A stretch of 64,000 nt of DNA from Orlajensenia flava (GCF_004801905.1 NZ_SSSN01000009.1:62001-126000); one strand, 5' to 3'. Shown: positions 55,679 to 64,000, counted from the first letter of the stretch. Translations and numbers: made by a program. Notes: generated by a model from the sequence alone, not told the origin.

Positions 55679-57205
55679 ATGGCGACTGACCACGAGGCGT
55701 CCGCGCGGACGCCGGCGCTCTCCCTGACCGGCGCGGTCAAGGCGTTCGGTCCCGTCATCGCCCTGGCCGACGGGACGATCGAGATCCTCCCCGGCGAGAT
55801 CCACGCGCTCGTGGGCGAGAACGGAGCGGGAAAATCGACCCTGGTGAAAATCCTCGCGGGTCTTCACCATCCCGACGCCGGTGATTTCCGCGTGGACGGC
55901 GAACCGATCGCCTTCCGATCCGTGGCCGACAGCAAGGCAGCCGGCATCTCCGTGATCTACCAGGAGCCCACGCTCTTCCCCGACCTGACCGTTGCCGAGA
56001 ACATCTTCATCGGCCGTCAGCCGCGGGGACGCTCAGGCCTCATCAGCCGTGCCGAGATGCGCGCAGGGGCGCGCGAACTGTTCTCGCGCCTCGGCGTGCC
56101 GATCGACCCCGACCGCAGCGCCGAGGGTCTCTCCATCGCCGACCAGCAGATCATCGAGATCGCCAAGGCCATCTCACTCGACGCGAAGGTGCTCGTCATG
56201 GACGAGCCGACCGCCGCGCTCTCGGGCGTGGAAGTCGATCGACTCTTCGCCGTCGCTCGCAGCCTGCGAGACCGTGGTGCCGGCATCCTGTTCATCTCGC
56301 ACCGGTTCGATGAGGTCTTCGCCCTCTGCGATCGCATCACCGTCATGCGTGACGGCCGTTACGTCGCGACCCTCGAGACCTCGTCGGTCACGGTGGACGA
56401 GATCGTTCGCGAGATGGTCGGCCGCGACATCGACCAGCTCTTCCCGAAGGAGCCCGCGCAGATCGGCGATCCGGTGCTCACCGTGCGCGGCCTGAGCCGC
56501 GCGGGCGTCTTCGCCGACATCGACCTCGATGTTCGTGCGGGCGAGATCGTCGCACTGGCCGGACTGGTCGGCGCCGGTCGCACCGAGGTCGCTCGCGCCG
56601 TCTTCGGCATCGATCGCTACGACACTGGCACCGTCGAATTGAACGGGCGAGCGTACACAGCCGGAGACCCCCAGGCCGCCATCGACGCCGGCGTCGGCTT
56701 CGTACCGGAGGATCGCCGCAAGCAGGGCCTCGTGATGGACCTCTCCGTCGGCCGCAATGCGACGCTGACGCTTCGGAGCGCTCTGGCTCGATTCGGCATC
56801 ATCAGCAGCGCGCGAGAACGCCGCGCGGCCGAGAAGTGGACCAAGACACTCCAGGTCAAGACGGGCTCCCAGGAGTACGCGGTGTCGACCCTCTCGGGCG
56901 GAAACCAGCAGAAGGTCGTCCTTGCGAAGTGGCTGGCCACCGAGCCGAGGCTTCTCATCATCGACGAGCCGACACGGGGAATCGACGTCGGCACGAAGGC
57001 CGAGGTGCACAGGCTGATCTCCAGCCTCGCCGCACGCGGCATCGCGATTCTCATGATCTCCTCCGAGCTTCCCGAGGTGTTGGGCATGGCCGATCGGGTG
57101 CTCGTCATGCACGAGGGGCGCATAGCAGCAGAGATCGACCGCGCGGATGCGACGCCGGAAGCGGTCATGCATGCCGCGACCGCTTCAATGGAGGGCAGCA
57201 AGTGA
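55679..57205 (+). CDS. rhaT: Rhamnose ABC transporter ATP-binding protein
   Basis: A 508-residue CUT2-class sugar ATPase with two fused ABC domains. Domain 1 has Walker A GENGAGKSTL, signature LSIADQQIIEIAKA and Walker B VLVMDEPTAAL. Domain 2 has a degenerate Walker A (GLVGAGRTEVAR), as usual in this class, a signature LSGGNQQKVVLAKWL and IIDEPTRGID. It energises uptake through the two permeases that follow. ATG 55679 has GGGAGAGG upstream. The stop overlaps the next start as GTGA. Rhamnose specificity is inferred from rhaI and rhaM in the same operon. Confidence 0.92.
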   Translation: MATDHEASARTPALSLTGAVKAFGPVIALADGTIEILPGEIHALVGENGAGKSTLVKILAGLHHPDAGDFRVDGEPIAFRSVADSKAAGISVIYQEPTLFPDLTVAENIFIGRQPRGRSGLISRAEMRAGARELFSRLGVPIDPDRSAEGLSIADQQIIEIAKAISLDAKVLVMDEPTAALSGVEVDRLFAVARSLRDRGAGILFISHRFDEVFALCDRITVMRDGRYVATLETSSVTVDEIVREMVGRDIDQLFPKEPAQIGDPVLTVRGLSRAGVFADIDLDVRAGEIVALAGLVGAGRTEVARAVFGIDRYDTGTVELNGRAYTAGDPQAAIDAGVGFVPEDRRKQGLVMDLSVGRNATLTLRSALARFGIISSARERRAAEKWTKTLQVKTGSQEYAVSTLSGGNQQKVVLAKWLATEPRLLIIDEPTRGIDVGTKAEVHRLISSLAARGIAILMISSELPEVLGMADRVLVMHEGRIAAEIDRADATPEAVMHAATASMEGSK

Positions 57206-58248
57206 CCACGACCGTCCACCCCACCGGCACGGACTCGCCGCGCCCCTCGTCGGGGCGCCGTTCACCGTTGTCGGCCATCGCGCACCTTCGCGAGCTGCCG
57301 GTGCTGCTCGCTCTCGTCGCGCTGATCCTGGTCACCTGGCTCATCAACCCGCTGTTCCTCGCGCCGCAGGGTGTCAAAGACATCCTGCTGAACGCGACGA
57401 TCGTCATCATCCTCGCCGCCGGCCAGGCGATCGTCATCATCACCCGCAACGTCGATCTGTCGGTCGGTTCGATCCTGGGCCTGGTCGCGTTCGGCACCGG
57501 GTCCCTGTTCGTCGCCGTGCCGGGCATTCCGATCATCGTGGTGATTCTGGCAGGAATGCTCTTCGGAGCCGTCCTCGGAGCCATCAACGGATTGCTGGTC
57601 ACCCTCGCCAAGGTGCCGGCCCTCGTGATCACGCTGGGAACGCTCTACATCTTCCGCGGCCTCAACAACGCGTGGGCAGGCGGCACCCAGTTCTTCGCCG
57701 ACGACCGGCCGCAGGAGTTCGGAAACCTGTCCGTCGACACGGTGCTGGGCTTTCCGCTCATCACGCTCATAGCGATCGTCGTCGTCGTGATCGTGGCCGT
57801 CTTCATGTCTGGCACGCGGTCGGGCCGCGACCTGTACGCGATCGGGTCCGATCCCGATGCCGCGCGGGTGTTCGGTGTTCCCGTGACGCGACGGGTGCTG
57901 TTCGCGTTCGTGACCAATGGCGTGCTCGCTGGCCTCGCGGGAGTGCTCTACACTTCCCGATTCAACTCCGTGGGCGCGACGACCGGTACCGGCCTCGAAC
58001 TGGACGTCGTCGCGGCCGCCGTGGTGGGAGGCGTCGCGATCTTCGGTGGTAGCGGGTCGGTCATCGGAGCCGCCCTCGGAGCCCTGCTCCTGACCACCAT
58101 CACCGGCGCGCTGACCGCCGTTCGGGTGGACAAGTTCTGGCAACAGGCGATCGTGGGCCTGCTGATCCTGGCGGCGATCGTGATCGACCGCATCGCTGCC
58201 GTCCGAACAGCAAGGAGACTACGAGTGAGCGAGTCGCGCGATGTCTGA
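57202..58248 (+). CDS. rhaP: Rhamnose ABC transporter permease
   Basis: A 348-residue CUT2 permease (RbsC-like) with about ten hydrophobic segments. The family signature is AGQAIVIITRNVDLSVGSILGL, followed by ITLGTLYIFRGLNNAWAGG and GSDPDAARVFGVPV. The GTG at 57202 overlaps the ATPase stop. Its own 3' end overlaps the next permease by 8 bases, so the three are translationally coupled. Confidence 0.92.
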   Translation: MTTTVHPTGTDSPRPSSGRRSPLSAIAHLRELPVLLALVALILVTWLINPLFLAPQGVKDILLNATIVIILAAGQAIVIITRNVDLSVGSILGLVAFGTGSLFVAVPGIPIIVVILAGMLFGAVLGAINGLLVTLAKVPALVITLGTLYIFRGLNNAWAGGTQFFADDRPQEFGNLSVDTVLGFPLITLIAIVVVVIVAVFMSGTRSGRDLYAIGSDPDAARVFGVPVTRRVLFAFVTNGVLAGLAGVLYTSRFNSVGATTGTGLELDVVAAAVVGGVAIFGGSGSVIGAALGALLLTTITGALTAVRVDKFWQQAIVGLLILAAIVIDRIAAVRTARRLRVSESRDV

Positions 58249-59347
58249 AAACGCAACCAAGCAGGCCACGCGAACGTCCGAGACGGCCAACGTCCTCGCT
58301 GACGAACCGAAGGGGCGCACGGGCGCATCCCGCGTTCTGCTCGGCCGCGACGCGATCATGATCTACATCCTGCTCGCGTTCCTCGTGTACGCCTCGATCG
58401 CTCTTCCGCGGTTCGCGTCCCCGGTCACAGTCGGCTTCCTCCTGCTCGACGTGATTCCGGTGCTGCTGATCGCCATGCCGATGACTCTCGTGATCATCAC
58501 CGGAGAGATCGACCTGTCTGTGGCCTCGATCGCCGGGCTCACGAGCGCGCTGATGGGCGTGCTCTGGCAGGCCGGGCTCGACATGGGCACCGTTCTCGTG
58601 ATCTCGGTGCTGGCAGGTGTCGTCGCTGGAGCGCTGAACGGATTCCTGGTCGCCGTCGTCGGACTGCCCTCCCTGGCGGTGACGATCGGAACGCTTGCAC
58701 TCTTCCGCGGCCTCGCCCTCGTCGTCATCGGTGACAACGCCGTCGCGAATTTTCCCCCCGCCCTCACCGGATTCTTCATCTCGAAGCTCGGCGCGACCGG
58801 AATCCCGACCGTCATGATCGGCGTACTCGTCGTGATGGTCTTCTTCGGTGTGCTGCTGCACTTCACACCCTTCGGCAGGGGACTCTACGCGCTCGGGTAC
58901 AGCAAGGAGGCCGCTCGCTTCGTCGGCATCCACGTCAACCGATCCAAGTTCTGGCTCTTCGTGGCCACGGGAACCGTCTCCGCACTGGCCGGGGTCTACT
59001 GGACCCTGCGCTACTCGAGCGCGCGCAGCGACAACGCAAGCGGCCTGGAGTTGACCGTGATCGCCGCCGTCCTCCTCGGCGGAGTGTCGGTCTTCGGCGG
59101 CAAGGGCTCGATTCCCGGCGTCATCGCCGGCGTGCTGCTGATCGGCTCGATCAACTACGCACTGCGCCTGAGCCGGGTCTCCGACGTCGTGCTGATCATC
59201 GTCACGGGCTCCCTCCTGATCCTGAGCGTCATCACGCCAAGCGTGATCAGCGCGATCCGCAGATGGAACCACGATCGAAGACTGCGTCGACATGTTCCCC
59301 AGGCACCCGCCTCGGGGTCAACCAGCGCCGTGCACCAGGCGCACTGA
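58241..59347 (+). CDS. rhaQ: Rhamnose ABC transporter permease
   Basis: A 368-residue CUT2 permease with the second copy of the family signature, AMPMTLVIITGEIDLSVASIAGL, and TIGTLALFRGLALVVIGD and GVSVFGGKGSIPGV. A polar N-terminus (about 35 residues) precedes the first helix. It forms the heterodimeric channel with the preceding permease. The binding-protein gene starts 13 bp after its stop. Confidence 0.92.
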   Translation: MSENATKQATRTSETANVLADEPKGRTGASRVLLGRDAIMIYILLAFLVYASIALPRFASPVTVGFLLLDVIPVLLIAMPMTLVIITGEIDLSVASIAGLTSALMGVLWQAGLDMGTVLVISVLAGVVAGALNGFLVAVVGLPSLAVTIGTLALFRGLALVVIGDNAVANFPPALTGFFISKLGATGIPTVMIGVLVVMVFFGVLLHFTPFGRGLYALGYSKEAARFVGIHVNRSKFWLFVATGTVSALAGVYWTLRYSSARSDNASGLELTVIAAVLLGGVSVFGGKGSIPGVIAGVLLIGSINYALRLSRVSDVVLIIVTGSLLILSVITPSVISAIRRWNHDRRLRRHVPQAPASGSTSAVHQAH

Positions 59348-59360
59348 GAAAGGAAGAACA

Positions 59361-60422
59361 ATGGAGTTGTTCGCAAATCGCGCAAAGCGACCCGGCGTGC
59401 GGCGAGTCGTATCCGCCGCCGCCCTGATCGCGGCAGTCGCTCTCGTGGCCACCGGTTGCGCGAGCGGAGGCAGCACGGGCGGAAGCAGCGGGGGTGGCGG
59501 CGGAGGCGATCAGACCATCACCTTCATTCCCAAGCAGCTCAACAATCCCTACACCGACGTCGTGCTGGGCGGAGGCAAGGACGGCGCCAAGGCCGCCGGG
59601 TTCTCCAAGAGCCAGGTCGTGGGACCGCTCGACGCCAGCGCGTCGAGCCAGGTCTCCTTCATCAACGCGGAGACCCAGGCCGGCACCAACGTCATCGTGA
59701 TCGCAGCCAACGACCCCGACGCGGTGTGCTCCTCCCTTAAGGAGGCACGCGACGGCGGAGCCAAGATCGTCGCCTTCGACTCGGACACCAACCCCAAGTG
59801 CCGCGACATCTTCATCAGCCAGGTCGTAGCCAAGGATGTGGCTCTGATTCAGACGAAGCTGATCTCCGAGCAGATCGGCGGATCGGGCGAGATCGCGATC
59901 CTGTCGGCCACGGCCAACGCGACGAACCAGAACGAGTGGATCAAGTACATGGAGGAGGATCTGAAGGCCAACTACCCGAATATCAAGCTCGTCTCCACCG
60001 TCTACGGCGACGACGACGACACCAAGTCGTTCCAGGAGGCGCAGGGTCTCCTGCAGGCGTATCCGGACCTCAAGGGCATCATCTCGCCGACCACGGTGGG
60101 CATCGCAGCCACCGCACGGTACCTGTCCACCTCGGAGTACAAGGGCAAGGTCGCTCTGACGGGCCTCGGCCTGCCGAACGAGATGCGTCCCTTCGTCAAG
60201 GACGGCACGGTCACGGCGTTCGCGCTCTGGGACCCGGCGCAGCTCGGCTACGTCGCGGCCTTCGCGGGCAAGGCTCTCGCCGACGGCGACATCACCGGCA
60301 AGAAGGGCGACAAGTTCAAGGCGGGCGACCTCGGCGAGCGCACCGTCGGCGAAGGGGGCACCGTCATCGTCGGTCCGCCGACGACCTTCACCACGGACAA
60401 CATCGACGACTACGACTTCTAG
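59361..60422 (+). CDS. rhaS: Rhamnose-binding lipoprotein
   Basis: A 353-residue CUT2 substrate-binding protein. Signal and lipobox read ALVATGCAS (Cys33). After a Ser/Gly linker the mature domain begins TITFIPKQLNNPYTDVVLGGGKDG, the pattern of RhaS/AI-2-type binders, and has VIAANDPDAVCSSLKEARDGGAKIVAFDSD in the second lobe. ATG 59361 has AAAGGAAG upstream. A strong hairpin follows the gene, separating transport from catabolic genes. Confidence 0.92.
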   Translation: MELFANRAKRPGVRRVVSAAALIAAVALVATGCASGGSTGGSSGGGGGGDQTITFIPKQLNNPYTDVVLGGGKDGAKAAGFSKSQVVGPLDASASSQVSFINAETQAGTNVIVIAANDPDAVCSSLKEARDGGAKIVAFDSDTNPKCRDIFISQVVAKDVALIQTKLISEQIGGSGEIAILSATANATNQNEWIKYMEEDLKANYPNIKLVSTVYGDDDDTKSFQEAQGLLQAYPDLKGIISPTTVGIAATARYLSTSEYKGKVALTGLGLPNEMRPFVKDGTVTAFALWDPAQLGYVAAFAGKALADGDITGKKGDKFKAGDLGERTVGEGGTVIVGPPTTFTTDNIDDYDF

Positions 60423-60430
60423 TCGCCACC

Positions 60431-60462
60431 AGGGGCCGGATGCCGGTCGGCATCCGGCCCCT
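60431..60462 (+). terminator. Hairpin between rhaS and rhaM
   Basis: AGGGGCCGGATGCCG (60431-60445) and CGGCATCCGGCCCCT (60448-60462) are perfect 15-bp reverse complements with a 2-nt loop, followed by AGTCTTTCCTCC. It is probably a partial terminator or mRNA stabiliser after the importer genes. Confidence 0.85.
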
Positions 60463-60497
60463 AGTCTTTCCTCCCCGGAAGCTCCGAGACTCGGACG

Positions 60498-60932
60498 ATG
60501 CGAATGGATGACCAGCCGATGAGCACCGAAACGGCGGTCGACACCCCTAGCGGGCGTCGCGAGCGAGTGTGTTTTCACCTGCAGGTCAAGCCCGAGCTCA
60601 TCGACGAGTACCGCCGACGCCACGCCGCTGTCTGGCCCGAGATGCTCGAAGCGCTGCACTCGGCCGGCTGGAACAACTACTCCCTCTTCCTGCGCGATGA
60701 CGGACTCCTCATCGGCTACTTCGAGACTTCGTCTCTCGACGACGCCCAAGCACGCATGGCGGCCACCGAGGTGAACGAGCGATGGCAGGGGGAGATGTCC
60801 CGGTTCTTTCTCGACCTCGACGGTTCGCCGGACGAGGGCTTTCTCAGACTCACCGAGGTGTTCCACCTCGAAGATCAGCTCGCCCCAGCGCGAGTACGTG
60901 ACACCGCACCGACAGAAAGTGACGCATCATGA
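60498..60932 (+). CDS. rhaM: L-rhamnose mutarotase
   Basis: A 144-residue protein with the RhaM/DUF718 fold. VCFHLQVKPELIDEYRRRHAAVWPEMLEALHSAGWNNYSLFLRDDGLLIGYFET carries the conserved Tyr, His and Trp of the family. It interconverts alpha- and beta-L-rhamnose in the cytoplasm before isomerisation. The first ~18 residues before GRRERVCF are not conserved, so ATG 60519 is an alternative to ATG 60498. The stop overlaps the isomerase start as ATGA. Confidence 0.93.
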   Translation: MRMDDQPMSTETAVDTPSGRRERVCFHLQVKPELIDEYRRRHAAVWPEMLEALHSAGWNNYSLFLRDDGLLIGYFETSSLDDAQARMAATEVNERWQGEMSRFFLDLDGSPDEGFLRLTEVFHLEDQLAPARVRDTAPTESDAS

Positions 60933-62095
60933 GCACTCTGACCCCCGAGATCCTGGGCGAGCTCGAACACCAGGCGATCGAACTCCCCTCCTGGGCTTTC
61001 GGCAACTCCGGAACCCGCTTCAAGGTGTTCTCGACGCCGGGTACCCCGCGCGATCCTTTCGAGAAGATCGCCGACGCCGCCCAGGTCAATCGCTACACGC
61101 ACCTCTCGCCGACCGTCGCCCTGCACATCCCCTGGGACAAGGTGGATAACTACATCCGCTTGCGTGCCTACGCCGAGGACCTCGGCGTATCGCTGGGAAC
61201 CGTCAACTCGAACACCTTCCAGGACGACGATTACAAGTTCGGCGCTCTCACCCACGAGGATGCCGCCGTTCGGCGAAAGGCCATCGACCATCACCTCGAG
61301 TGCATCGAGATCATGCACCAGACCGGCTCGCGCGACCTGAAGATCTGGCTCGCCGAAGGATCGAACTACCCGGGCCAGGCCGACCTCCGAGGCCGCCAGG
61401 ATCGCCTGCACGAGTCGCTGAGCGAGATCTACGCGGGCCTCGGCGACGAGCAGCGGCTCGTCCTCGAGTACAAGTTCTTCGAGCCGGCGTTCTATCACAC
61501 CGACGTTCCCGACTGGGGAACCAGTTATGTCCAGGTCGCCGCTCTCGGAGACAAGGCGATGGTCTGCCTCGACACCGGGCATCACGCGCCAGGCACCAAC
61601 ATCGAGTTCATCGTCATGCAGCTGCTCCGCCTGGGCAAGCTCGGATCGTTCGACTTCAACAGCCGCTTCTACGCCGACGACGACCTCATCGTCGGCGCGG
61701 CAGACCCCTTCCAGCTGTTTCGCATCCTCTACGAGGTCATCCGCGGCGGCGGCTATGCCAACCCCGACGTGGCGTTCATGCTCGACCAGTGCCACAACAT
61801 CGAGGACAAGATCCCCGGCCAGATCCGAAGCGTGCTGAACGTGCAGGAGATGACCGCGCGCGCGCTGTCCATCGACACCGAAGCGCTGGCAGCAGCGCAG
61901 AAGTCCGGCGACGTGCTCGGCGCCAATGCGATCTTCATGGACGCGTTCTACACGGATGTGCGCCCCGACCTGGCGGCCTGGCGCGAGTCTCGCGGCCTGC
62001 CGGCAGACCCGATGGCGGCGTTCGCGGCATCCGGCTATCTGCAGAGGATCGCCGAGGAACGCGTCGGCGGAGTGCAGGCCGGCTGGGGCGCCTGA
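60929..62095 (+). CDS. rhaI: L-rhamnose isomerase
   Basis: A 388-residue sugar isomerase of the RhaI type found in Rhizobium and actinobacteria, distinct from E. coli RhaA. Recognisable stretches are HLSPTVALHIPWDKVDNY, KIWLAEGSNYPGQADLRGRQDRL, EYKFFEPAFYHTDVPDWGTSY (metal-ligand region) and CLDTGHHAPGTNIEFIVMQLL. It converts L-rhamnose to L-rhamnulose. The start overlaps rhaM as ATGA. Confidence 0.95.
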   Translation: MSTLTPEILGELEHQAIELPSWAFGNSGTRFKVFSTPGTPRDPFEKIADAAQVNRYTHLSPTVALHIPWDKVDNYIRLRAYAEDLGVSLGTVNSNTFQDDDYKFGALTHEDAAVRRKAIDHHLECIEIMHQTGSRDLKIWLAEGSNYPGQADLRGRQDRLHESLSEIYAGLGDEQRLVLEYKFFEPAFYHTDVPDWGTSYVQVAALGDKAMVCLDTGHHAPGTNIEFIVMQLLRLGKLGSFDFNSRFYADDDLIVGAADPFQLFRILYEVIRGGGYANPDVAFMLDQCHNIEDKIPGQIRSVLNVQEMTARALSIDTEALAAAQKSGDVLGANAIFMDAFYTDVRPDLAAWRESRGLPADPMAAFAASGYLQRIAEERVGGVQAGWGA

Positions 62096-62111
62096 GCAGG
62101 GGGATGCGGAC

Positions 62112-63554
62112 ATGACCGATCAGAACAACACCTTCACCGACCTCCTTCCTGCCAAGGAGCGTCGCAAGCCCCGAATCGGCCTGGTGGCCGGCGGCCTCGG
62201 CACCTACTGGCCCCAGTTCCCCGGCCTGCTGCCCCAGCTGCAGGAGTCGTCACGCTACGTCTCCGAGCGCTTCGCGCAGATGGACGCAGACGTGGTCGAT
62301 GTCGGCTTCATCTCCGATGCCCAGGAGGGCGATGCCGCCGCGGAAGCGTTGCGCCTCGCCGATTGCGACCTCATCGTGATGTTCTTGACGACCTACCTGA
62401 CCAGCTCGATGGTGCTCCCGATCGCCCAACGGGCCGACGCTCCGGTACTCGTGATCGACCTGCAGCCCACCGAGAAGATGGACCACGCCAACTTCGACAC
62501 CGGCCTCTGGCTCGCCTATTGCGGCCAGTGCCCCGTGCCTGAGGTCGGCAACGTCTTCCGCCGCGCGGGCATCCCGTTCCGCAGCGTCTCCGGATGGTTG
62601 AGGCAGGCCTCCGCGTGGAAGCGCATCGAGCAGTGGACCACCGCTGCCCATGTGCGAGCGGCGCTTCGGCACGCCCGGCACGGCCTCATGGGCCACGTCT
62701 ATCCCGGCATGCTCGACGTGTCCACCGACCTGACCCTGCTTCCCGTCACCTTCGGCTCGCACGTGGAGGTCGTGGAGTTCGACGACCTCCGCGTCTTGGT
62801 CGACGAGGTGACGGATGCCCAGACGGAGCAGCGCATGTCCCTCGCACGAACGATCTTCACCCTCGACGACACGGTCAAGGACGAGGACTTCGCGTGGGGC
62901 GCCAGAGTCTCGGTCGGCCTGGATCGGCTCGTCGAGGAGTTCGACCTCGATTCTCTGGCGTACTACCACCGAGGCCGCAACGGCGAACAGCACGAGCGCT
63001 TGGGCGCGGGCATGATCCTCGGCGCGTCGTTGCTCACCGCACGCGGCATTCCGACGACCGGCGAGTACGAGCTGCGAACCACGGTCGCCCAGCTCGCCAC
63101 GCACGTCGCCGGCGCGGGGGGTTCCTTCTGCGAGATCCAGGCGCTGAACTTCGAAGATGACGTCGTGGAGATGGGGCACGACGGCCCTGCGCACCTGGCG
63201 GTCTCGTCGCGGGACCCGCTGCTGCGCGGACTCGGGGTCTATCACGGCAAGCGGGGCTGGGGCGTGTCGGTCGAGTTCGACGTGCAGCACGGGCCGGTCA
63301 CGCTGCTCGGGCTCGGCCAGGACCGCGACGGCGCGCTCGCCTTCGTCGCCTCGGAAGGGACAGTGGTTCCCGGGCCCCTGCTCGCGATCGGCAACACCAC
63401 CTCCCGAGTGGACTTCGGCCGAGACCCTGGTGAGTGGGTCGATGAGTGGAGCGCGACCGGAATCGGGCACCACTGGTCGTTGTCGATCGGTCACCGCGCG
63501 GCCGACTACCGGGCGGCGTCGTCGTTGCTCGGCATCGACTTCCGCCAGGTCTGA
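62112..63554 (+). CDS. L-fucose/L-arabinose isomerase-family protein (COG2407)
   Basis: A 480-residue protein with the fucose/arabinose isomerase fold. It starts with PRIGLVAGGLGTYWPQFPGLLPQLQESSRYV, and has DLIVMFLTTYLTSSMVLPIAQRADAPVLVIDLQP in the N-terminal domains and ERLGAGMILGASLLTARGIPTTGEYELRT with the expected metal-site Glu region. The role beside a dedicated rhamnose isomerase is unclear. It may act on a related deoxysugar or on rhamnulose. The operon position (16 bp after rhaI, 2 bp before the ABM gene) ties it to rhamnose use. Confidence 0.88.
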   Translation: MTDQNNTFTDLLPAKERRKPRIGLVAGGLGTYWPQFPGLLPQLQESSRYVSERFAQMDADVVDVGFISDAQEGDAAAEALRLADCDLIVMFLTTYLTSSMVLPIAQRADAPVLVIDLQPTEKMDHANFDTGLWLAYCGQCPVPEVGNVFRRAGIPFRSVSGWLRQASAWKRIEQWTTAAHVRAALRHARHGLMGHVYPGMLDVSTDLTLLPVTFGSHVEVVEFDDLRVLVDEVTDAQTEQRMSLARTIFTLDDTVKDEDFAWGARVSVGLDRLVEEFDLDSLAYYHRGRNGEQHERLGAGMILGASLLTARGIPTTGEYELRTTVAQLATHVAGAGGSFCEIQALNFEDDVVEMGHDGPAHLAVSSRDPLLRGLGVYHGKRGWGVSVEFDVQHGPVTLLGLGQDRDGALAFVASEGTVVPGPLLAIGNTTSRVDFGRDPGEWVDEWSATGIGHHWSLSIGHRAADYRAASSLLGIDFRQV

Positions 63555-63556
63555 GC

Positions 63557-63886
63557 ATGAGCATCACGGTCGTTGCGGTGCTCACCGCCAAACCAGGTCT
63601 CGGTCCTGGGGTGATCGAGTCGTTCCGGGAGGTCTCCCCCCTCGTGCATCAGGAACCCGGTTGCGAGCTCTACGCAGCACATCTCGAGCTGGACGGCGAC
63701 ACCGTCGTCATGGTCGAGCGCTGGAGCACGAGAGCAGACCTGGATGCGCACGCCGTAGGCCGTCCGCTCGCGCGTTTGAACGCGCTCAACACCGATCTGC
63801 TGGAGAGGGACTACGACGTCTGGTTCCTCGACAACATCCCACTCGGCGACCCTCTCAAGGCCACCGTCCCCTCGTCCACCGACTGA
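63557..63886 (+). CDS. ABM-family (quinol monooxygenase-like) protein
   Basis: A 109-residue ferredoxin-like protein. ITVVAVLTAKPGLGPGVIESFREVSPLVHQEPGCELYAAHLE and MVERWSTRADLDAHAVGRPLARL are typical of YgiN/ABM-type monooxygenases. In this operon it may process the aldehyde or a reactive by-product of rhamnulose-1-phosphate cleavage, but no precedent for that is known to me. It starts at ATG 63557, 2 bp after the preceding stop. Confidence 0.85.
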   Translation: MSITVVAVLTAKPGLGPGVIESFREVSPLVHQEPGCELYAAHLELDGDTVVMVERWSTRADLDAHAVGRPLARLNALNTDLLERDYDVWFLDNIPLGDPLKATVPSSTD

Positions 63887-63898
63887 ACCGGAAAGAAC

Positions 63899-64000
63899 AT
63901 GACCAACCCCACCGCAGCAGAGCTGATAGCCCGGAGCAACCGGCTGGGCGCCGACCCGCGCAACACCAATTACGCCGGCGGCAACACGTCCGCGAAGGGA
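63899..64000 (+). CDS. rhaD: Bifunctional rhamnulose-1-phosphate aldolase/dehydrogenase, 3' end outside window
   Basis: Only the first 34 residues are in the window: MTNPTAAELIARSNRLGADPRN, then TNYAGGNTSAKG. The NYAGGNTSAKG motif is the N-terminal class II aldolase signature of the large bifunctional proteins (aldolase fused to a short-chain lactaldehyde dehydrogenase) common in actinobacterial rhamnose operons. The dehydrogenase half cannot be seen, so bifunctionality is inferred. It starts at ATG 63899 with GAAAG upstream and lies 12 bp after the ABM gene. Confidence 0.8.
   Translation, partial: MTNPTAAELIARSNRLGADPRNTNYAGGNTSAKG

Overview
The window is high-GC DNA with a dense, operon-rich layout typical of a Gram-positive actinobacterium. 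Gene content and intergenic repeats best fit the Microbacteriaceae (Microbacterium/Leifsonia-like). Pointers are LacI-controlled sugar ABC importers, a CebR-type cellobiose cluster, LytR-CpsA-Psr (LCP) wall ligases, the COG2308/COG2307/transglutaminase operon, and repeats that begin GGTTGAGTAG and end CGTATCGAAACC. No phage, plasmid, IS or CRISPR genes were seen, so this looks like chromosomal core with carbohydrate-catabolic islands.

Layout. 1-8 kb: two short-chain dehydrogenases (the first cut by the window edge), then a leftward operon (GH42 beta-galactosidase, two sugar permeases, a binding lipoprotein) facing a divergent LacI regulator, with two inverted operators between them. 8-17.7 kb: a housekeeping block with serS, a HAD phosphatase, two tandem LCP genes each followed by a tRNA-Ser gene, a diacylglycerol-kinase-like gene, two small membrane proteins, pheA and pgm. 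17.9-22.8 kb: three wall-active enzymes and a DHA2-type drug exporter. 22.8-24.3 kb: an array of palindromic elements on both sides of a DUF559/AbiEi-like gene.

24.3-30.4 kb: a cellobiose/cello-oligosaccharide cluster (cebEFG, GH1 beta-glucosidase, cebR) with three TGAGAGCGCTCTCA-type operators. The same box precedes a secreted GH6 cellulase with a CBM2-like domain at 37.4-38.9 kb. Extracellular cellulose cleavage, uptake and intracellular hydrolysis therefore appear to be one CebR regulon. 30.4-37.2 kb: a VOC protein, PspA, a TPM-domain membrane protein, an orphan beta-class DNA methyltransferase, a GNAT protein, a small membrane protein and a lipoate ligase. 39-44 kb: an alpha/beta hydrolase, a second palindromic array, and the transglutaminase/alpha-E/ATP-grasp operon. 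44-52.6 kb: MarR-MFS, a LacI regulator, a YrdB-TetR-hydrolase operon, two small monooxygenase-like proteins, an AlkA-like glycosylase, a membrane protein and a TetR regulator.

52.8-64 kb: an L-rhamnose regulon. A secreted GH43-like enzyme and the ABC importer operon (rhaTPQS) share the operator TGAATCGATTCA. The operon continues with rhamnose mutarotase, L-rhamnose isomerase, a fucose/arabinose-isomerase-family protein, a small monooxygenase-like protein and the start of a bifunctional rhamnulose-1-phosphate aldolase/dehydrogenase cut by the window end. The most unusual signals are the two unrelated palindromic repeat arrays, a CBM2 that lacks its cellulose-binding tryptophans, the GH43 propeller split by an inserted domain, a probable CTG start, and the LCP-tRNA-Ser tandem beside serS. 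All functional names come from reading motifs and context; no database search was possible.
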